Below, in pieces: positions 15,820 through 23,398 of a stretch of DNA of 64,000 nt. A model generated the notes under the pieces. The model did no database searches, was not told the DNA's origin, and saw nothing but the letters and a program-made list of their open reading frames with translations. This DNA is from an uncultured Pelagibacteraceae bacterium (GTDB taxonomy: Bacteria; Pseudomonadota; Alphaproteobacteria; Pelagibacterales; Pelagibacteraceae), in assembly GCA_902619925.1 (NCBI GenBank), contig CACNFY010000006.1, forward strand, positions 1 through 64,000, in the 5' to 3' direction. A program made the position numbers and the translations under genes. Position 1 is the stretch's first letter. Each line of letters opens with the position of its first letter.

Positions 15820-16110
15820 ATGGAAAAAGAAATGTTAGCTTTAGTTAATCTTAAAGAAGGTAAGCTAGAAACTTTTATGGGATGGATGCAGTCTGATGAA
15901 GGTATGGAAGTAAGAAAAAGTGTTGCTTATCCAGAAAAAACTATTGGAGGAATGAAACCTGATAAAAGCGGTATTCTGTTTAAGGTTTCAGTTCATAATG
16001 AGGCAGGAATGAAAGAATTTGTTGCCGGAAATAACCCAAAAGCTAAAGCGATTTATGCGGAATGTGTAGATAATGTGCAATTATGGGAGTTATCAAAAGT
16101 TGAGGTTTAA
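15820..16110 (+). CDS. Ferredoxin-like fold small protein (96 aa), unknown
   Basis: Ninety-six residues predicted as beta-alpha-beta-beta-alpha-beta: MLALVNLKEG, helix LETFMGWMQSDEGMEV, strands around SVAYPEKTIGG and GILFKVSVHN, helix MKEFVAGNNPKAKAIY, and a last strand NVQLWEL. This is the dimeric alpha/beta barrel layout of ABM or YciI-like proteins, but no catalytic residues are clear. It has an AAGGAG ribosome site and ends two bases before the next gene. Confidence 0.65.
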   Translation: MEKEMLALVNLKEGKLETFMGWMQSDEGMEVRKSVAYPEKTIGGMKPDKSGILFKVSVHNEAGMKEFVAGNNPKAKAIYAECVDNVQLWELSKVEV

Positions 16111-16112
16111 TT

Positions 16113-16490
16113 ATGAAAAAATTATTATTAATTTTAACAAGTTTTATAATTATAAATACAGCGAATGCTGGAAGTTTAAGTAAAAAAGATACAGATAAAG
16201 CCTGGGATTGTGTTGGTATATATATGGCTAATTATTTTTTGCCATCAGGTGAAACATTCGAATATAGCATGAAGGAAAAATCTATGGCTTCTGTTAAAGT
16301 GTGGAAAACCTATGCTTTAGAGATTGGTATTAAAGAAAAAGACTGGGACGAAGGAACTAATAAAGCAGTTGATAAACATTATGGCTCTAAATACAATAAA
16401 GAATTAACTGATAATTGTCATACTTTTTTAGAGGAAACTATTCCAAATGGTAAAGACCGTGTCGAAAAAGTTGTTCAAACCTTATATTAA
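16113..16490 (+). CDS. Exported protein of unknown function, tandem paralogue A (125 aa)
   Basis: Residues 1-19 form a signal peptide (MKKLLL core, cut after NANA), so the mature protein of about 105 residues is periplasmic. The mature part is helical with two cysteines (WDCVG and DNCHTF) likely to form a disulfide. It is clearly related to the next gene: a shared K-K/E-D-x-x-K-A-x-x-C pattern, N/EGTNK/EE-like stretch, FN/YN-E-x-x-D-x-C-x-x-F, then G-x-K-D-x-x-E-K near the end. No family is recognised. Confidence 0.7.
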   Translation: MKKLLLILTSFIIINTANAGSLSKKDTDKAWDCVGIYMANYFLPSGETFEYSMKEKSMASVKVWKTYALEIGIKEKDWDEGTNKAVDKHYGSKYNKELTDNCHTFLEETIPNGKDRVEKVVQTLY

Positions 16491-16492
16491 AA

Positions 16493-16870
16493 GTGAAGAA
16501 GATATTTTTAAGTTTGATAATCATTTTTTACACTACTATTTCTTTCGCAGGAGGTCATATAACTAAAGAGGACAAGGAAAAAGCTATAAAATGCTTGGGT
16601 CACTATACCTCAATATCATTTATACCTGCTAATGAAATTGAGGCTATCAGACTCGAATACGCTTTAGCCTCTTACAAAATTGTAAGAAAATATCTATTAA
16701 ATGAAAAAGTTAAAGGTGAAGAAATTAATAAAGGGACCAATGAAGAATTGGACAAATTAATTGGTAAACCATTTAACGAAGAAAGGAATGATAAATGTAA
16801 TTTATTTATTTATGATTTGATACCAGGTTCTAAAGATCAAATCGAAAAACTAAGAGGAACATTAGAATAA
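16493..16870 (+). CDS. Exported protein of unknown function, tandem paralogue B (125 aa)
   Basis: It starts with GTG at 16493, two bases after the stop of paralogue A, and has the same length. The signal peptide (MKKIFLSLI core) is cut near SFAGG. The cysteine positions match paralogue A (IKCLG and DKCNLF), and so does the C-terminal GSKDQIEKL. The two copies have diverged strongly, so the duplication is old. The role is unknown; a small periplasmic partner of the cytoplasmic enzymes in this cluster is possible. Confidence 0.68.
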   Translation: MKKIFLSLIIIFYTTISFAGGHITKEDKEKAIKCLGHYTSISFIPANEIEAIRLEYALASYKIVRKYLLNEKVKGEEINKGTNEELDKLIGKPFNEERNDKCNLFIYDLIPGSKDQIEKLRGTLE

Positions 16871-16881
16871 TAGGAGAATAT

Positions 16882-17205
16882 ATGGCAAAATTTTATTTAA
16901 TAGGTAAAATAAGTGGAGAATTAATGAAGAGAATGCAGAATGAACCAACAGCAGACAGATTTGCCTCTACAAAAAAGGCGACAGAAGCAGCTGGTTTAAA
17001 GCTTGTTTCTTACGAGTGGGTAAGAGGCAGATTTGATGTAATTTCTTGCGTTGAAGGAGAATACGAGCAAGCTGTTGCATTGAAAATAGCCTTTAAAAAT
17101 TCAGGCCTTATGGATGATTTAATGGTTCATGAGGTAATTGATTATAATAAAGCTTTTAGTAACGCAGCAAATGCAGCTAACAGTGTGATTAAACCAGGAA
17201 AATAA
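16882..17205 (+). CDS. GYD-domain protein (107 aa)
   Basis: The dimeric alpha/beta-barrel GYD family is recognised by an N-terminal strand FYLIGKISGE, helix ADRFASTKKATEAAGLKL, the core WVRGRFDVISCVEG (the GxyD motif), helix AVALKIAFKNSG and a last strand. Function is unknown for the family. An AGGAG ribosome site lies eight bases upstream. A second GYD protein of the same type is at 40514-40831. Confidence 0.75.
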   Translation: MAKFYLIGKISGELMKRMQNEPTADRFASTKKATEAAGLKLVSYEWVRGRFDVISCVEGEYEQAVALKIAFKNSGLMDDLMVHEVIDYNKAFSNAANAANSVIKPGK

Positions 17206-17223
17206 TATTGAAAGGAGATTAAG

Positions 17224-17532
17224 ATGGGAAAAGCATATGTTATAGCTCATCCAAAGGTAATAAATATGGATAAGTTCAAAACCGATTATGCATCAAAAGT
17301 TGATGCAACAATTGCTGCATTTGGAGGAAAGTTCTTAGTTAGAACACCAGATAAACTAGCAACTGAAGGTGAGCAAGGAACTCTTACAGTAGTTATCGAA
17401 TTTGAGAGTAAAGAAAAAGCAATGGGATGGTACAATTCAGATGCTCATCAACAAATAGTTGGACACAGAAGGTCAAATACAGATGAAAAGAGTACTTTTG
17501 TAATAGCTGAAGAGTCTAGTACAATGAAATAA
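17224..17532 (+). CDS. DUF1330 family protein (102 aa)
   Basis: A small cytoplasmic protein with the DUF1330 pattern: AYVIAHPKVINMDKF, a helix, GGKFLVRT, LTVVIEFESKEKAMGWYNSD and QQIVGHRRSNT. The fold is a ferredoxin-like dimer. Family members have no proven reaction. It follows the GYD gene with AAAGGAG before its ATG. Confidence 0.85.
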   Translation: MGKAYVIAHPKVINMDKFKTDYASKVDATIAAFGGKFLVRTPDKLATEGEQGTLTVVIEFESKEKAMGWYNSDAHQQIVGHRRSNTDEKSTFVIAEESSTMK

Positions 17533-17551
17533 AACAATAGGAGGATAAATA

Positions 17552-17872
17552 ATGTCAATAATAGAAAAATATAGTGGTGCGATTAAAAATAAAGATGAGT
17601 CAACTATGAATGATCTTTTGCACGATGATTTTAAATTTACAATGCATAAATCGGGTAATACTTTAGGAAAAAGTGACGTAATTAAATGGGCTATGAGTGG
17701 TGACATAAAACAAGATAAATCTAGAGTTGTTTATGAAAATGATGAAGTCGGTGTTCACCATGCATTTGTAACTTTTGATGACGGTAATGTTGAAGCAGTG
17801 ATGGCAGTTTATAGATATAAAGATGGAAAGATTATAAGTCTTGAGACTGGTGCCACTCCTATGCCAAAATAA
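17552..17872 (+). CDS. SnoaL-like / NTF2-fold protein (106 aa)
   Basis: A 106-residue NTF2-like protein: helix IIEKYSGAIKNKDESTMNDLLHD, then FKFTMHKSG, a small helix DVIKWAMSG, and strands VYENDEVGVHHAFVTFDD and VEAVMAVYRYKDGKI. It is a second SnoaL-like gene within the same cluster, not closely similar to the one at 15412. AGGAGG precedes the ATG. Its stop is directly followed by the GTG of the TPR gene. Confidence 0.75.
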   Translation: MSIIEKYSGAIKNKDESTMNDLLHDDFKFTMHKSGNTLGKSDVIKWAMSGDIKQDKSRVVYENDEVGVHHAFVTFDDGNVEAVMAVYRYKDGKIISLETGATPMPK

Positions 17873-18424
17873 GTGAAAAAAATATTACTAACTATTACGT
17901 TCTTTTCTTTATCGTTTTTTTCGTATGCAAATGATCAATACGATGCACAATTAAATAATTTATTTAATCAATTAAAGAGCACGGGCAGCTCAATTGCTGC
18001 AAAGGAAATAGAAACTAAAATTTGGAAAATGTGGACCACGCATCCCTCTGAAGAAAGTCTTACAAACTTATTAGCTAAAGGTTCATATTATATGTCTCAA
18101 AACCAGTTGACCTCAGCACATAATGTGTTTTCAAAAGCTATAGAATTAGATCCTAAATGGGCAGAAGCATGGAATAAAAGAGCGACAGTACTTTACTTGA
18201 TGGGTAATTATGAGCTTTCTCAAAATGATATAGATGAAGTTTTAAAATTAGAGAAAAGACACTTTGGTGCTTTATCTGGACAAGGAATGGTTCAAACAGC
18301 TCTAAAGAATTATCAAAAAGCGATAGACAGTTATGTTGAAGCCCATAAAGTTTATCCTGCTATGAAAACACCTTTAATCATGATAGAGAAATTGCAAGTT
18401 TTAATACAACAAGAAAGTATATGA
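17873..18424 (+). CDS. Exported TPR-repeat protein (183 aa)
   Basis: The GTG start abuts the preceding TAA with no gap. Residues 1-19 form a signal peptide (cut after SYA), so the protein is periplasmic. Tetratricopeptide helices follow. One is GSYYMSQNQLTSAHNVFSKA, then IELDPKWAEAWNKRAT. Another is LMGNYELSQNDIDEVLKLE. The last is HFGALSGQGMVQTALKNYQK. TPR domains mediate protein-protein contacts. It ends the run that begins at 15096. Confidence 0.85.
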   Translation: MKKILLTITFFSLSFFSYANDQYDAQLNNLFNQLKSTGSSIAAKEIETKIWKMWTTHPSEESLTNLLAKGSYYMSQNQLTSAHNVFSKAIELDPKWAEAWNKRATVLYLMGNYELSQNDIDEVLKLEKRHFGALSGQGMVQTALKNYQKAIDSYVEAHKVYPAMKTPLIMIEKLQVLIQQESI

Positions 18425-18430
18425 CATATA

Positions 18431-18646
18431 ATGAACCAATTACTTTTTTTTTGCATTATTTTAACTGCGTTTGATTTATTTCTAATTGTATATGCACTAA
18501 CAATTCCTCTTTATCCACAAAAATGGAGAGACAAAGTCAACAAAAAATACCAAAATGAAACAGCAACTGGTATAACAATAATATTTGTAACTTTGGCTAC
18601 TTGTTTTTCATGGATAATTTATTTTTATTTTAAAATTTTTATTTAA
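18431..18646 (+). CDS. Small two-helix membrane protein (71 aa), unknown
   Basis: Seventy-one residues with two hydrophobic segments (about residues 4-26 and 47-69) joined by a basic loop (PQKWRDKVNKKYQNE). It starts six bases after the TPR gene stop. No family is recognised. It is the first of three consecutive small two-helix membrane genes. Confidence 0.55.
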   Translation: MNQLLFFCIILTAFDLFLIVYALTIPLYPQKWRDKVNKKYQNETATGITIIFVTLATCFSWIIYFYFKIFI

Positions 18647-18661
18647 AGTTAAACTGATTTA

Positions 18662-18889
18662 ATGATCCCTAAAAAATTTTCAAATCTCGTATTTACACTA
18701 ATTATGGGTTTTGGAATGAGTCTGCTAATGACTTTAATTATTACATATATCAATACTGGAATGGATAGTGAATTTATTAATAGATTCTTAAAAGCCTGGT
18801 CAATAAGCTTTCCAATAGCAATAACGGCTATTTTAATTGTTGCTCCTGTTACAAGAAAATTTGTAGATAAAATTACTAAATCATCTTAG
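18662..18889 (+). CDS. DUF2798 family two-helix membrane protein (75 aa)
   Basis: Matches the DUF2798 layout: a short basic N-terminus (IPKKFSNLVF), helix one with MGFGMSLLMTLIIT, a loop with FINRFLKAW, helix two SFPIAITAILIVAP and the end VTRKFVDKI. The function of the family is unknown. It lies 15 bases after the preceding small membrane gene. Confidence 0.75.
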   Translation: MIPKKFSNLVFTLIMGFGMSLLMTLIITYINTGMDSEFINRFLKAWSISFPIAITAILIVAPVTRKFVDKITKSS

Positions 18890-18914
18890 AATGATTTTAA
18901 ACTGATTTAAAAAA

Positions 18915-19160
18915 ATGTTTAAAATAATAATATTATACGAAGTGGTCTTTATAATATTTTGGAATGTTCTTTATTTTGCTAATGGAGATTTCAATTCCTG
19001 GGTTGGTGAACAGTTTTTAGCAGCTTTATATACTTTCTTATCAACTATGGCTCTTGGACTTACAGTTGTCTATATAATTTATGTAACTGCAAAATTATCA
19101 GGCTTTTTAGATAAAATTAGAAGTACAAAAGACCCTAGAAGAGATATTGGTCACCAATAA
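18915..19160 (+). CDS. Small two-helix membrane protein (81 aa), unknown
   Basis: Eighty-one residues with two hydrophobic helices (about 3-22 and 34-60) and a polar basic tail (KIRSTKDPRRDIGHQ). The last 26 bases overlap the end of the convergent DUF952 gene. No family is recognised. Confidence 0.55.
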   Translation: MFKIIILYEVVFIIFWNVLYFANGDFNSWVGEQFLAALYTFLSTMALGLTVVYIIYVTAKLSGFLDKIRSTKDPRRDIGHQ

Positions 19161-19458
19161 TTTCTTTGCTGTCTATAACATTTTCTATTTGTAATTTTGA
19201 ATATAAATGAGGAAACTTTTCATCGTTAGTTGATTTTTCCCAAATAAGATTATTTAAAGTATCCGTTTTTAAAATTAATAAAACTAAATCTTTTTGATTT
19301 GAAAAGTATTTTTTTAAAGTTTGATTTACTTGTTCTCTATCTGATAAATGAATAAAGCCATCCTCGATATCTTTATTTGATCCATGCCAGGTTTTTTTTT
19401 CTTTAAAAAAATTCCATTCTTTTTTCGTGCAAATCTTATAAACATAGTCAATTCTCAT
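19135..19458 (-). CDS. DUF952 family protein (107 aa)
   Basis: Recognised by YVYKICTKKEWNF at the N-terminus, then DGFIHLSDREQV, the block LVLLILKTDTL, LIWEKS and FPHLYSKLQIENV. Members are small cytoplasmic proteins with a fold related to glutathione-dependent or ADP-ribosyl enzymes but no proven activity. It is translationally coupled to the CMD-family gene upstream (one shared base). Confidence 0.85.
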   Translation of the reverse strand: MRIDYVYKICTKKEWNFFKEKKTWHGSNKDIEDGFIHLSDREQVNQTLKKYFSNQKDLVLLILKTDTLNNLIWEKSTNDEKFPHLYSKLQIENVIDSKEIIGDQYLF

Positions 19459-19850
19459 TATTTAAATTTATTGTCTAATTCTACCTGATATCCTTCCACC
19501 AATCTATTTGCTTCATTTGCCATTCCTGTTACTGCTATCATTTCACTTAACATTTCTTTAGTAGCGCCCTTTTTCATAGCCGCAGCACTGTGAGATCTTA
19601 TGCAGTATTCACATCCATTAGTCACAGATACAGCAACATAAATTAACTCCTTAGTCATTTCATCTAAGGCACCTTTCTTCATCACTTGTTTCATAGAACT
19701 CCAAGTTCTTTCAAGGGTATCTGGATCATTGGCAATGTATTTCCAAAAGTTTGGAACATCTTCAATTTTCCTTGTAGTTTTAATGTCATCGAAAACTTCT
19801 TTTACTTTTCCTATTACTTCGTTTTCATTTATAGGTTTAAAGATTGTCAT
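19458..19850 (-). CDS. Carboxymuconolactone decarboxylase / AhpD-like protein
   Basis: A 130-residue helical protein of the CMD family. The CxxC redox motif with downstream His lies in GCEYCIRSHSAAAMKKGA, identical in layout to AhpD-type alkylhydroperoxidases that relay electrons to peroxiredoxins. A strong GGAGGA ribosome site precedes the ATG. It is probably a thiol-dependent peroxidase-like protein; a decarboxylase role is unlikely because of the CxxC. Confidence 0.88.
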   Translation of the reverse strand: MTIFKPINENEVIGKVKEVFDDIKTTRKIEDVPNFWKYIANDPDTLERTWSSMKQVMKKGALDEMTKELIYVAVSVTNGCEYCIRSHSAAAMKKGATKEMLSEMIAVTGMANEANRLVEGYQVELDNKFK

Positions 19851-19860
19851 ATTCCTCCTT

Positions 19861-20664
19861 TTAAGACACTGTTTTAAGTAATTTAATCATTTGATTTTTA
19901 TTTTTTTCGTTATTGGCAACAATAATTTTGCCACCATTTATTGGTTCATCACCTTTCCATGTTGAAACTTTTCCACCAGCAGCTCTGATAATGGGAATTA
20001 GTGGATGTATATCCCAAATTTTATTACCACACTGAATAACTATATCTAATTTTCCCTCAGCCATATGTGAATAACTTAAAGCATCAAAGCATGGAAACTG
20101 TAATAATTTTAATACTTTTGGTATTTTCATTTGTTTTTTTAAAGACAATACTCCATGAAATGCACCAGCTATTCTCGCTTTTTTAAATATAACTTTGTTA
20201 TTTACTTTTATTTTTTTTCTTTTTCCATTTTCAAATTTATAAGCAATTTTATGATTAAAATTTATGTAATATTTTTTTAATAATGGAAAATTTGCTAACC
20301 CAATAATTGGTATTCCTTTATAATTAAGTGATATTAGATTACTCCAAGATGGGTTTCCAATAACATATGATCTAGTTCCATCAATTGGATCTATTACCCA
20401 AGAATATTCGCTTTTAGATATTTTTTTTCCAAATTCTTCTCCTATAATTTGATGTTCAGGAAATTTTTTTGTAATTTTTGACCTTATAAACCTTTCAAAT
20501 GCCTTGTCTGATGATGTGACTGGATCGTAACCTCTCCCTTTAAGTTTGTTAGTAACTTGAAAAGACTTGCTCAATTTTTTGTTGTAAAATCTAGTTAATT
20601 CTTTAGCTAAATTATTGAGAAACTTGAAATAAGTTTTATAATTGAATTTTTTTATCTGTGGCAT
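19861..20664 (-). CDS. Inositol monophosphatase family phosphatase (HisN-like)
   Basis: A 267-residue magnesium-dependent, lithium-sensitive-type phosphatase. Motifs are DPVTSSDKAFE, IIGEEFG, the core WVIDPIDGTRSYVIG and the C-terminal WDIHPLIPIIRAAGG. The RSYV loop and overall length are closest to the histidinol-phosphate phosphatase HisN subgroup found in many alphaproteobacteria, but the family also dephosphorylates inositol phosphate, and an inositol locus lies about 6 kb away. The substrate is therefore open. The protein is lysine-rich. Confidence 0.85.
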   Translation of the reverse strand: MPQIKKFNYKTYFKFLNNLAKELTRFYNKKLSKSFQVTNKLKGRGYDPVTSSDKAFERFIRSKITKKFPEHQIIGEEFGKKISKSEYSWVIDPIDGTRSYVIGNPSWSNLISLNYKGIPIIGLANFPLLKKYYINFNHKIAYKFENGKRKKIKVNNKVIFKKARIAGAFHGVLSLKKQMKIPKVLKLLQFPCFDALSYSHMAEGKLDIVIQCGNKIWDIHPLIPIIRAAGGKVSTWKGDEPINGGKIIVANNEKNKNQMIKLLKTVS

Positions 20665-20728
20665 GATAATCTTTTCTTACTATTTTATTTATCTTGATAA
20701 AAGTTAAATTTTAAATAATCCTATAATA

Positions 20729-21832
20729 ATGAAGATAGAATTAAGTGAAAATAGGGTCCTCTTTAAAAACGGATCTTCTTCTCAGGAGATACATCCATTC
20801 TGGTTAAGAGAAAGAGTTACAAATGAGGAGTATTTCGATAACAACACACAACAAAGAAAATTTGATCCAACTTTTTTAAAAACAGATGTTGAAATAAAAA
20901 ATGCTAAAATAAATAATGATTTTCTAGAAATAAATTTTAACGATGGAGTAAATTTTAAGCTAGAAATTAATAAAATTATACAGGAATTTTCAAAAGATGA
21001 TCTCTTAATTCAATCAATTAAAAAAGAAAAATGGGACTCAAATTTTAACAATATAGAAAAGTACAATTACTCTCAAAGCATGTTTGAAAGTAAAGAAATG
21101 TATGAACTTTTAATTAATTTTTATAAATATGGTTTTGTAATAATAAAGGATGTGCCAACAAATGATAATTTTATTGTTAAATTTGCAAATTCTATTGGAA
21201 GTATAAGGAGAACAAACTTTGGAGAGTTTTTTAATGTAAAGTCGGTTCCAAATCCTAATGATCTTGCTTACACATCTTTGCCTTTAGCACCTCATACTGA
21301 TAACCCTTATAGAAATCCAGTTCCATGTATTCAGCTTTTACACTGTATAACAAATGAAGTGAGTGGTGGTTTTTCAACATTAGTGGATGGATATACTGTT
21401 ACTGAAGATTTAAAAAAAGAATTTAAAGACTATTACGATATTTTAACGAAAGTTAAAGTTAAGTTTAAATTTATAGATAAAGATGTCGTATTAGAGGGGT
21501 GGTCTGAATTAATTAAATTAGATGAAAATAAAGAGTTTAAACAAGTTAAATTTAGTCCAAGATTAGACTTTGTTCCAATATTAGAAAAGAGTGAGTTAGA
21601 TTTATATTATAAAGCAAGAAATAAAATTTCCTCAATGTATAATTCTAATAAATATAGAATTGAATTTAAATTAATCCCTGGAGACATATTGATGATGGAT
21701 AATTATAGATTATTACATGGTAGAACTGAATTCGATACAAATGAAGGAAGTAGGTTTCTTCAAGGTGCCTACATTGATTTTGACAGCACTGAGGGAAAAC
21801 TAAGACATCTTAAGAGAAAATTTAATTTTTGA
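20729..21832 (+). CDS. Gamma-butyrobetaine dioxygenase-like Fe(II)/2-oxoglutarate oxygenase
   Basis: A 367-residue two-domain enzyme. The N-terminal domain has the GBBH-like IHPFWLRERV segment followed by EINF strands. The C-terminal TauD/TfdA domain has the iron ligands H and D in LAPHTDNPYRNPVP and the late histidine in RLLHGRTEF, with the 2-oxoglutarate-binding arginine in SRFLQGAY. It hydroxylates gamma-butyrobetaine to carnitine, or a related trimethylammonium compound; substrate choice is inferred. The stop overlaps the TTG start of the DMT permease gene (TTGA). Confidence 0.85.
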   Translation: MKIELSENRVLFKNGSSSQEIHPFWLRERVTNEEYFDNNTQQRKFDPTFLKTDVEIKNAKINNDFLEINFNDGVNFKLEINKIIQEFSKDDLLIQSIKKEKWDSNFNNIEKYNYSQSMFESKEMYELLINFYKYGFVIIKDVPTNDNFIVKFANSIGSIRRTNFGEFFNVKSVPNPNDLAYTSLPLAPHTDNPYRNPVPCIQLLHCITNEVSGGFSTLVDGYTVTEDLKKEFKDYYDILTKVKVKFKFIDKDVVLEGWSELIKLDENKEFKQVKFSPRLDFVPILEKSELDLYYKARNKISSMYNSNKYRIEFKLIPGDILMMDNYRLLHGRTEFDTNEGSRFLQGAYIDFDSTEGKLRHLKRKFNF

Positions 21833-22689
21833 CAATTAAAGACTCACTTATTGCATCTTTAGTCCCAATATTTTTAGGTTTTGGTTTCGTCATTGCAAAA
21901 CCTGCTATGGATGACTTTCCTCCAATTCTTTTGATGGGATTAAGATTTACTTTTGCAGCATCAATTTTAATTTGGTGGTTTCCAATACCTAAAGGATATC
22001 TTTTAAAAATTTTTATAGCATCACTAGTAGCAAATACTATTCAGTACAGTGTCACTTATAGTGGATTAAATTTAATTGATGCGTCTGCTGCTGTTCTCTT
22101 GGTTCAAACAGAAGTTCCATTTGGAGTTTTATTTGCTTATTTCATACTTAAAGAAAAACCAACTATTAGAAGTTTAATTGGAATATTTGTAGCTTTTATT
22201 GGAGTATATATTTTGACTGGCTCACCAAATTTGGATGGTAAATACTTAGGGATTTTTCTAACAATTTTAGGATCAGGTATATGGGCTTTTGGTCAAGTTT
22301 TAGTTAAACCACTTAGCAAAGAGTTAAATCCATTAACTTTGGTTGCTTGGTTAGCATTATTTTCTGGTCCAATTCTAATTTTATTATCTAATTTATTTGA
22401 TGGGAATTCATTAAATTATATTAAATCTGCTAGCACAACTTCATGGATAATCGCAATTTATTTAGGTTTTTTTATGCAGCCAATTACATATGGATGTTTT
22501 TATTACGTTTTAAAAAGTAATCCAATTTATAAAGTATTACCCATAGTTACTATGGGTATCCCATTAACAGGTTTGTTAGCTGCAATTTTACTTCTCAAAG
22601 AAAATCCAACGACTGAGTTATACTTAGGAGGTTTAATAATTTTATTTGGTGTAATTTTAATTATTTATACAAAAAAAGAAAAAAAATAA
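21829..22689 (+). CDS. EamA/DMT family permease
   Basis: A 286-residue ten-helix transporter built of two EamA repeats. It starts at a TTG that overlaps the TGA of the oxygenase gene by three bases. Typical segments are GFGFVIAKPAMDDFPPI, FGVLFAYFILKEKPT, FVAFIGVYILTGSP and, in repeat two, LPIVTMGIPLTGLLAAI with GGLIILFGVILI. Coupling to the oxygenase gene suggests it moves a related quaternary amine or its product, which is inference. Confidence 0.85.
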   Translation: MTIKDSLIASLVPIFLGFGFVIAKPAMDDFPPILLMGLRFTFAASILIWWFPIPKGYLLKIFIASLVANTIQYSVTYSGLNLIDASAAVLLVQTEVPFGVLFAYFILKEKPTIRSLIGIFVAFIGVYILTGSPNLDGKYLGIFLTILGSGIWAFGQVLVKPLSKELNPLTLVAWLALFSGPILILLSNLFDGNSLNYIKSASTTSWIIAIYLGFFMQPITYGCFYYVLKSNPIYKVLPIVTMGIPLTGLLAAILLLKENPTTELYLGGLIILFGVILIIYTKKEKK

Positions 22690-23397
22690 TTAGCCAAATT
22701 TTTGTAAAAATGGCAATATTTCTAAAAGGTAATAGCCTATAACTTGTAGTTGGTTCGTTATAATTAACAAACCTGTAATTAATAATAAACTTCCACCAAC
22801 TCTATTTATTAAAACCATTTTTTGTTTTAAATTTTTTGAAACAAGCATAAATTTTTGAATTAAATATCCAGAGAATACAAATGGTAAAGCTAAGCCTATA
22901 GAATAAAAACTCAAAAGCATAACACCTTTTGGAAGGCTGTCCGTTGTAGATGCATATATCAAAATCGAACCAAGAATAGGTCCTATACAAGGTGTCCATC
23001 CAAAAGCAAAGGCCATACCAATTAGAATAGGAGCAAAAAAACCCTTGTTACCTGTTGATTGAATTCTTTTTTCGTAATTTAAAAACTTAATATTAATAAT
23101 TCCAATAATATGTAACGAAAAAATTATAATAATTATCCCAGCAAAAATTCTCAATTCGAATGAATTTTTTAGAAGTAATTGACCTATAAATGATGCAGCT
23201 GCTCCAAAAATAATAAATACTAACGAAAACCCTAATGTGAATAATATAATAGGTAATAAGTTTATATTCTTTTTTTCAAGTATTTCATCCAAAGTACTAC
23301 CTGATATATAGGCTATATAACCAGGAATAAGAGGTAAGACACATGGGGATAAAAAGCTAATTACACCAGCGCCTAAAGCAAAGAAAATTTCAAACAT
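22690..23397 (-). CDS. ccdA: Cytochrome c biogenesis / thiol-disulfide transport protein CcdA
   Basis: A six-helix membrane protein carrying reducing equivalents from cytoplasmic thioredoxin to periplasmic thiol proteins for cytochrome c maturation. The start is set at the ATG at 23397, just past the ppc stop. The in-frame ATG at 23436 lies inside ppc and adds an atypical leader. The two redox cysteines are in FLSPCVLPLIPGY and GWTPCIGPILG. Length from this start is 235 residues, normal for the family. Confidence 0.88.
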   Translation of the reverse strand: MFEIFFALGAGVISFLSPCVLPLIPGYIAYISGSTLDEILEKKNINLLPIILFTLGFSLVFIIFGAAASFIGQLLLKNSFELRIFAGIIIIIFSLHIIGIINIKFLNYEKRIQSTGNKGFFAPILIGMAFAFGWTPCIGPILGSILIYASTTDSLPKGVMLLSFYSIGLALPFVFSGYLIQKFMLVSKNLKQKMVLINRVGGSLLLITGLLIITNQLQVIGYYLLEILPFLQKFG

Positions 23398-23398
23398 A

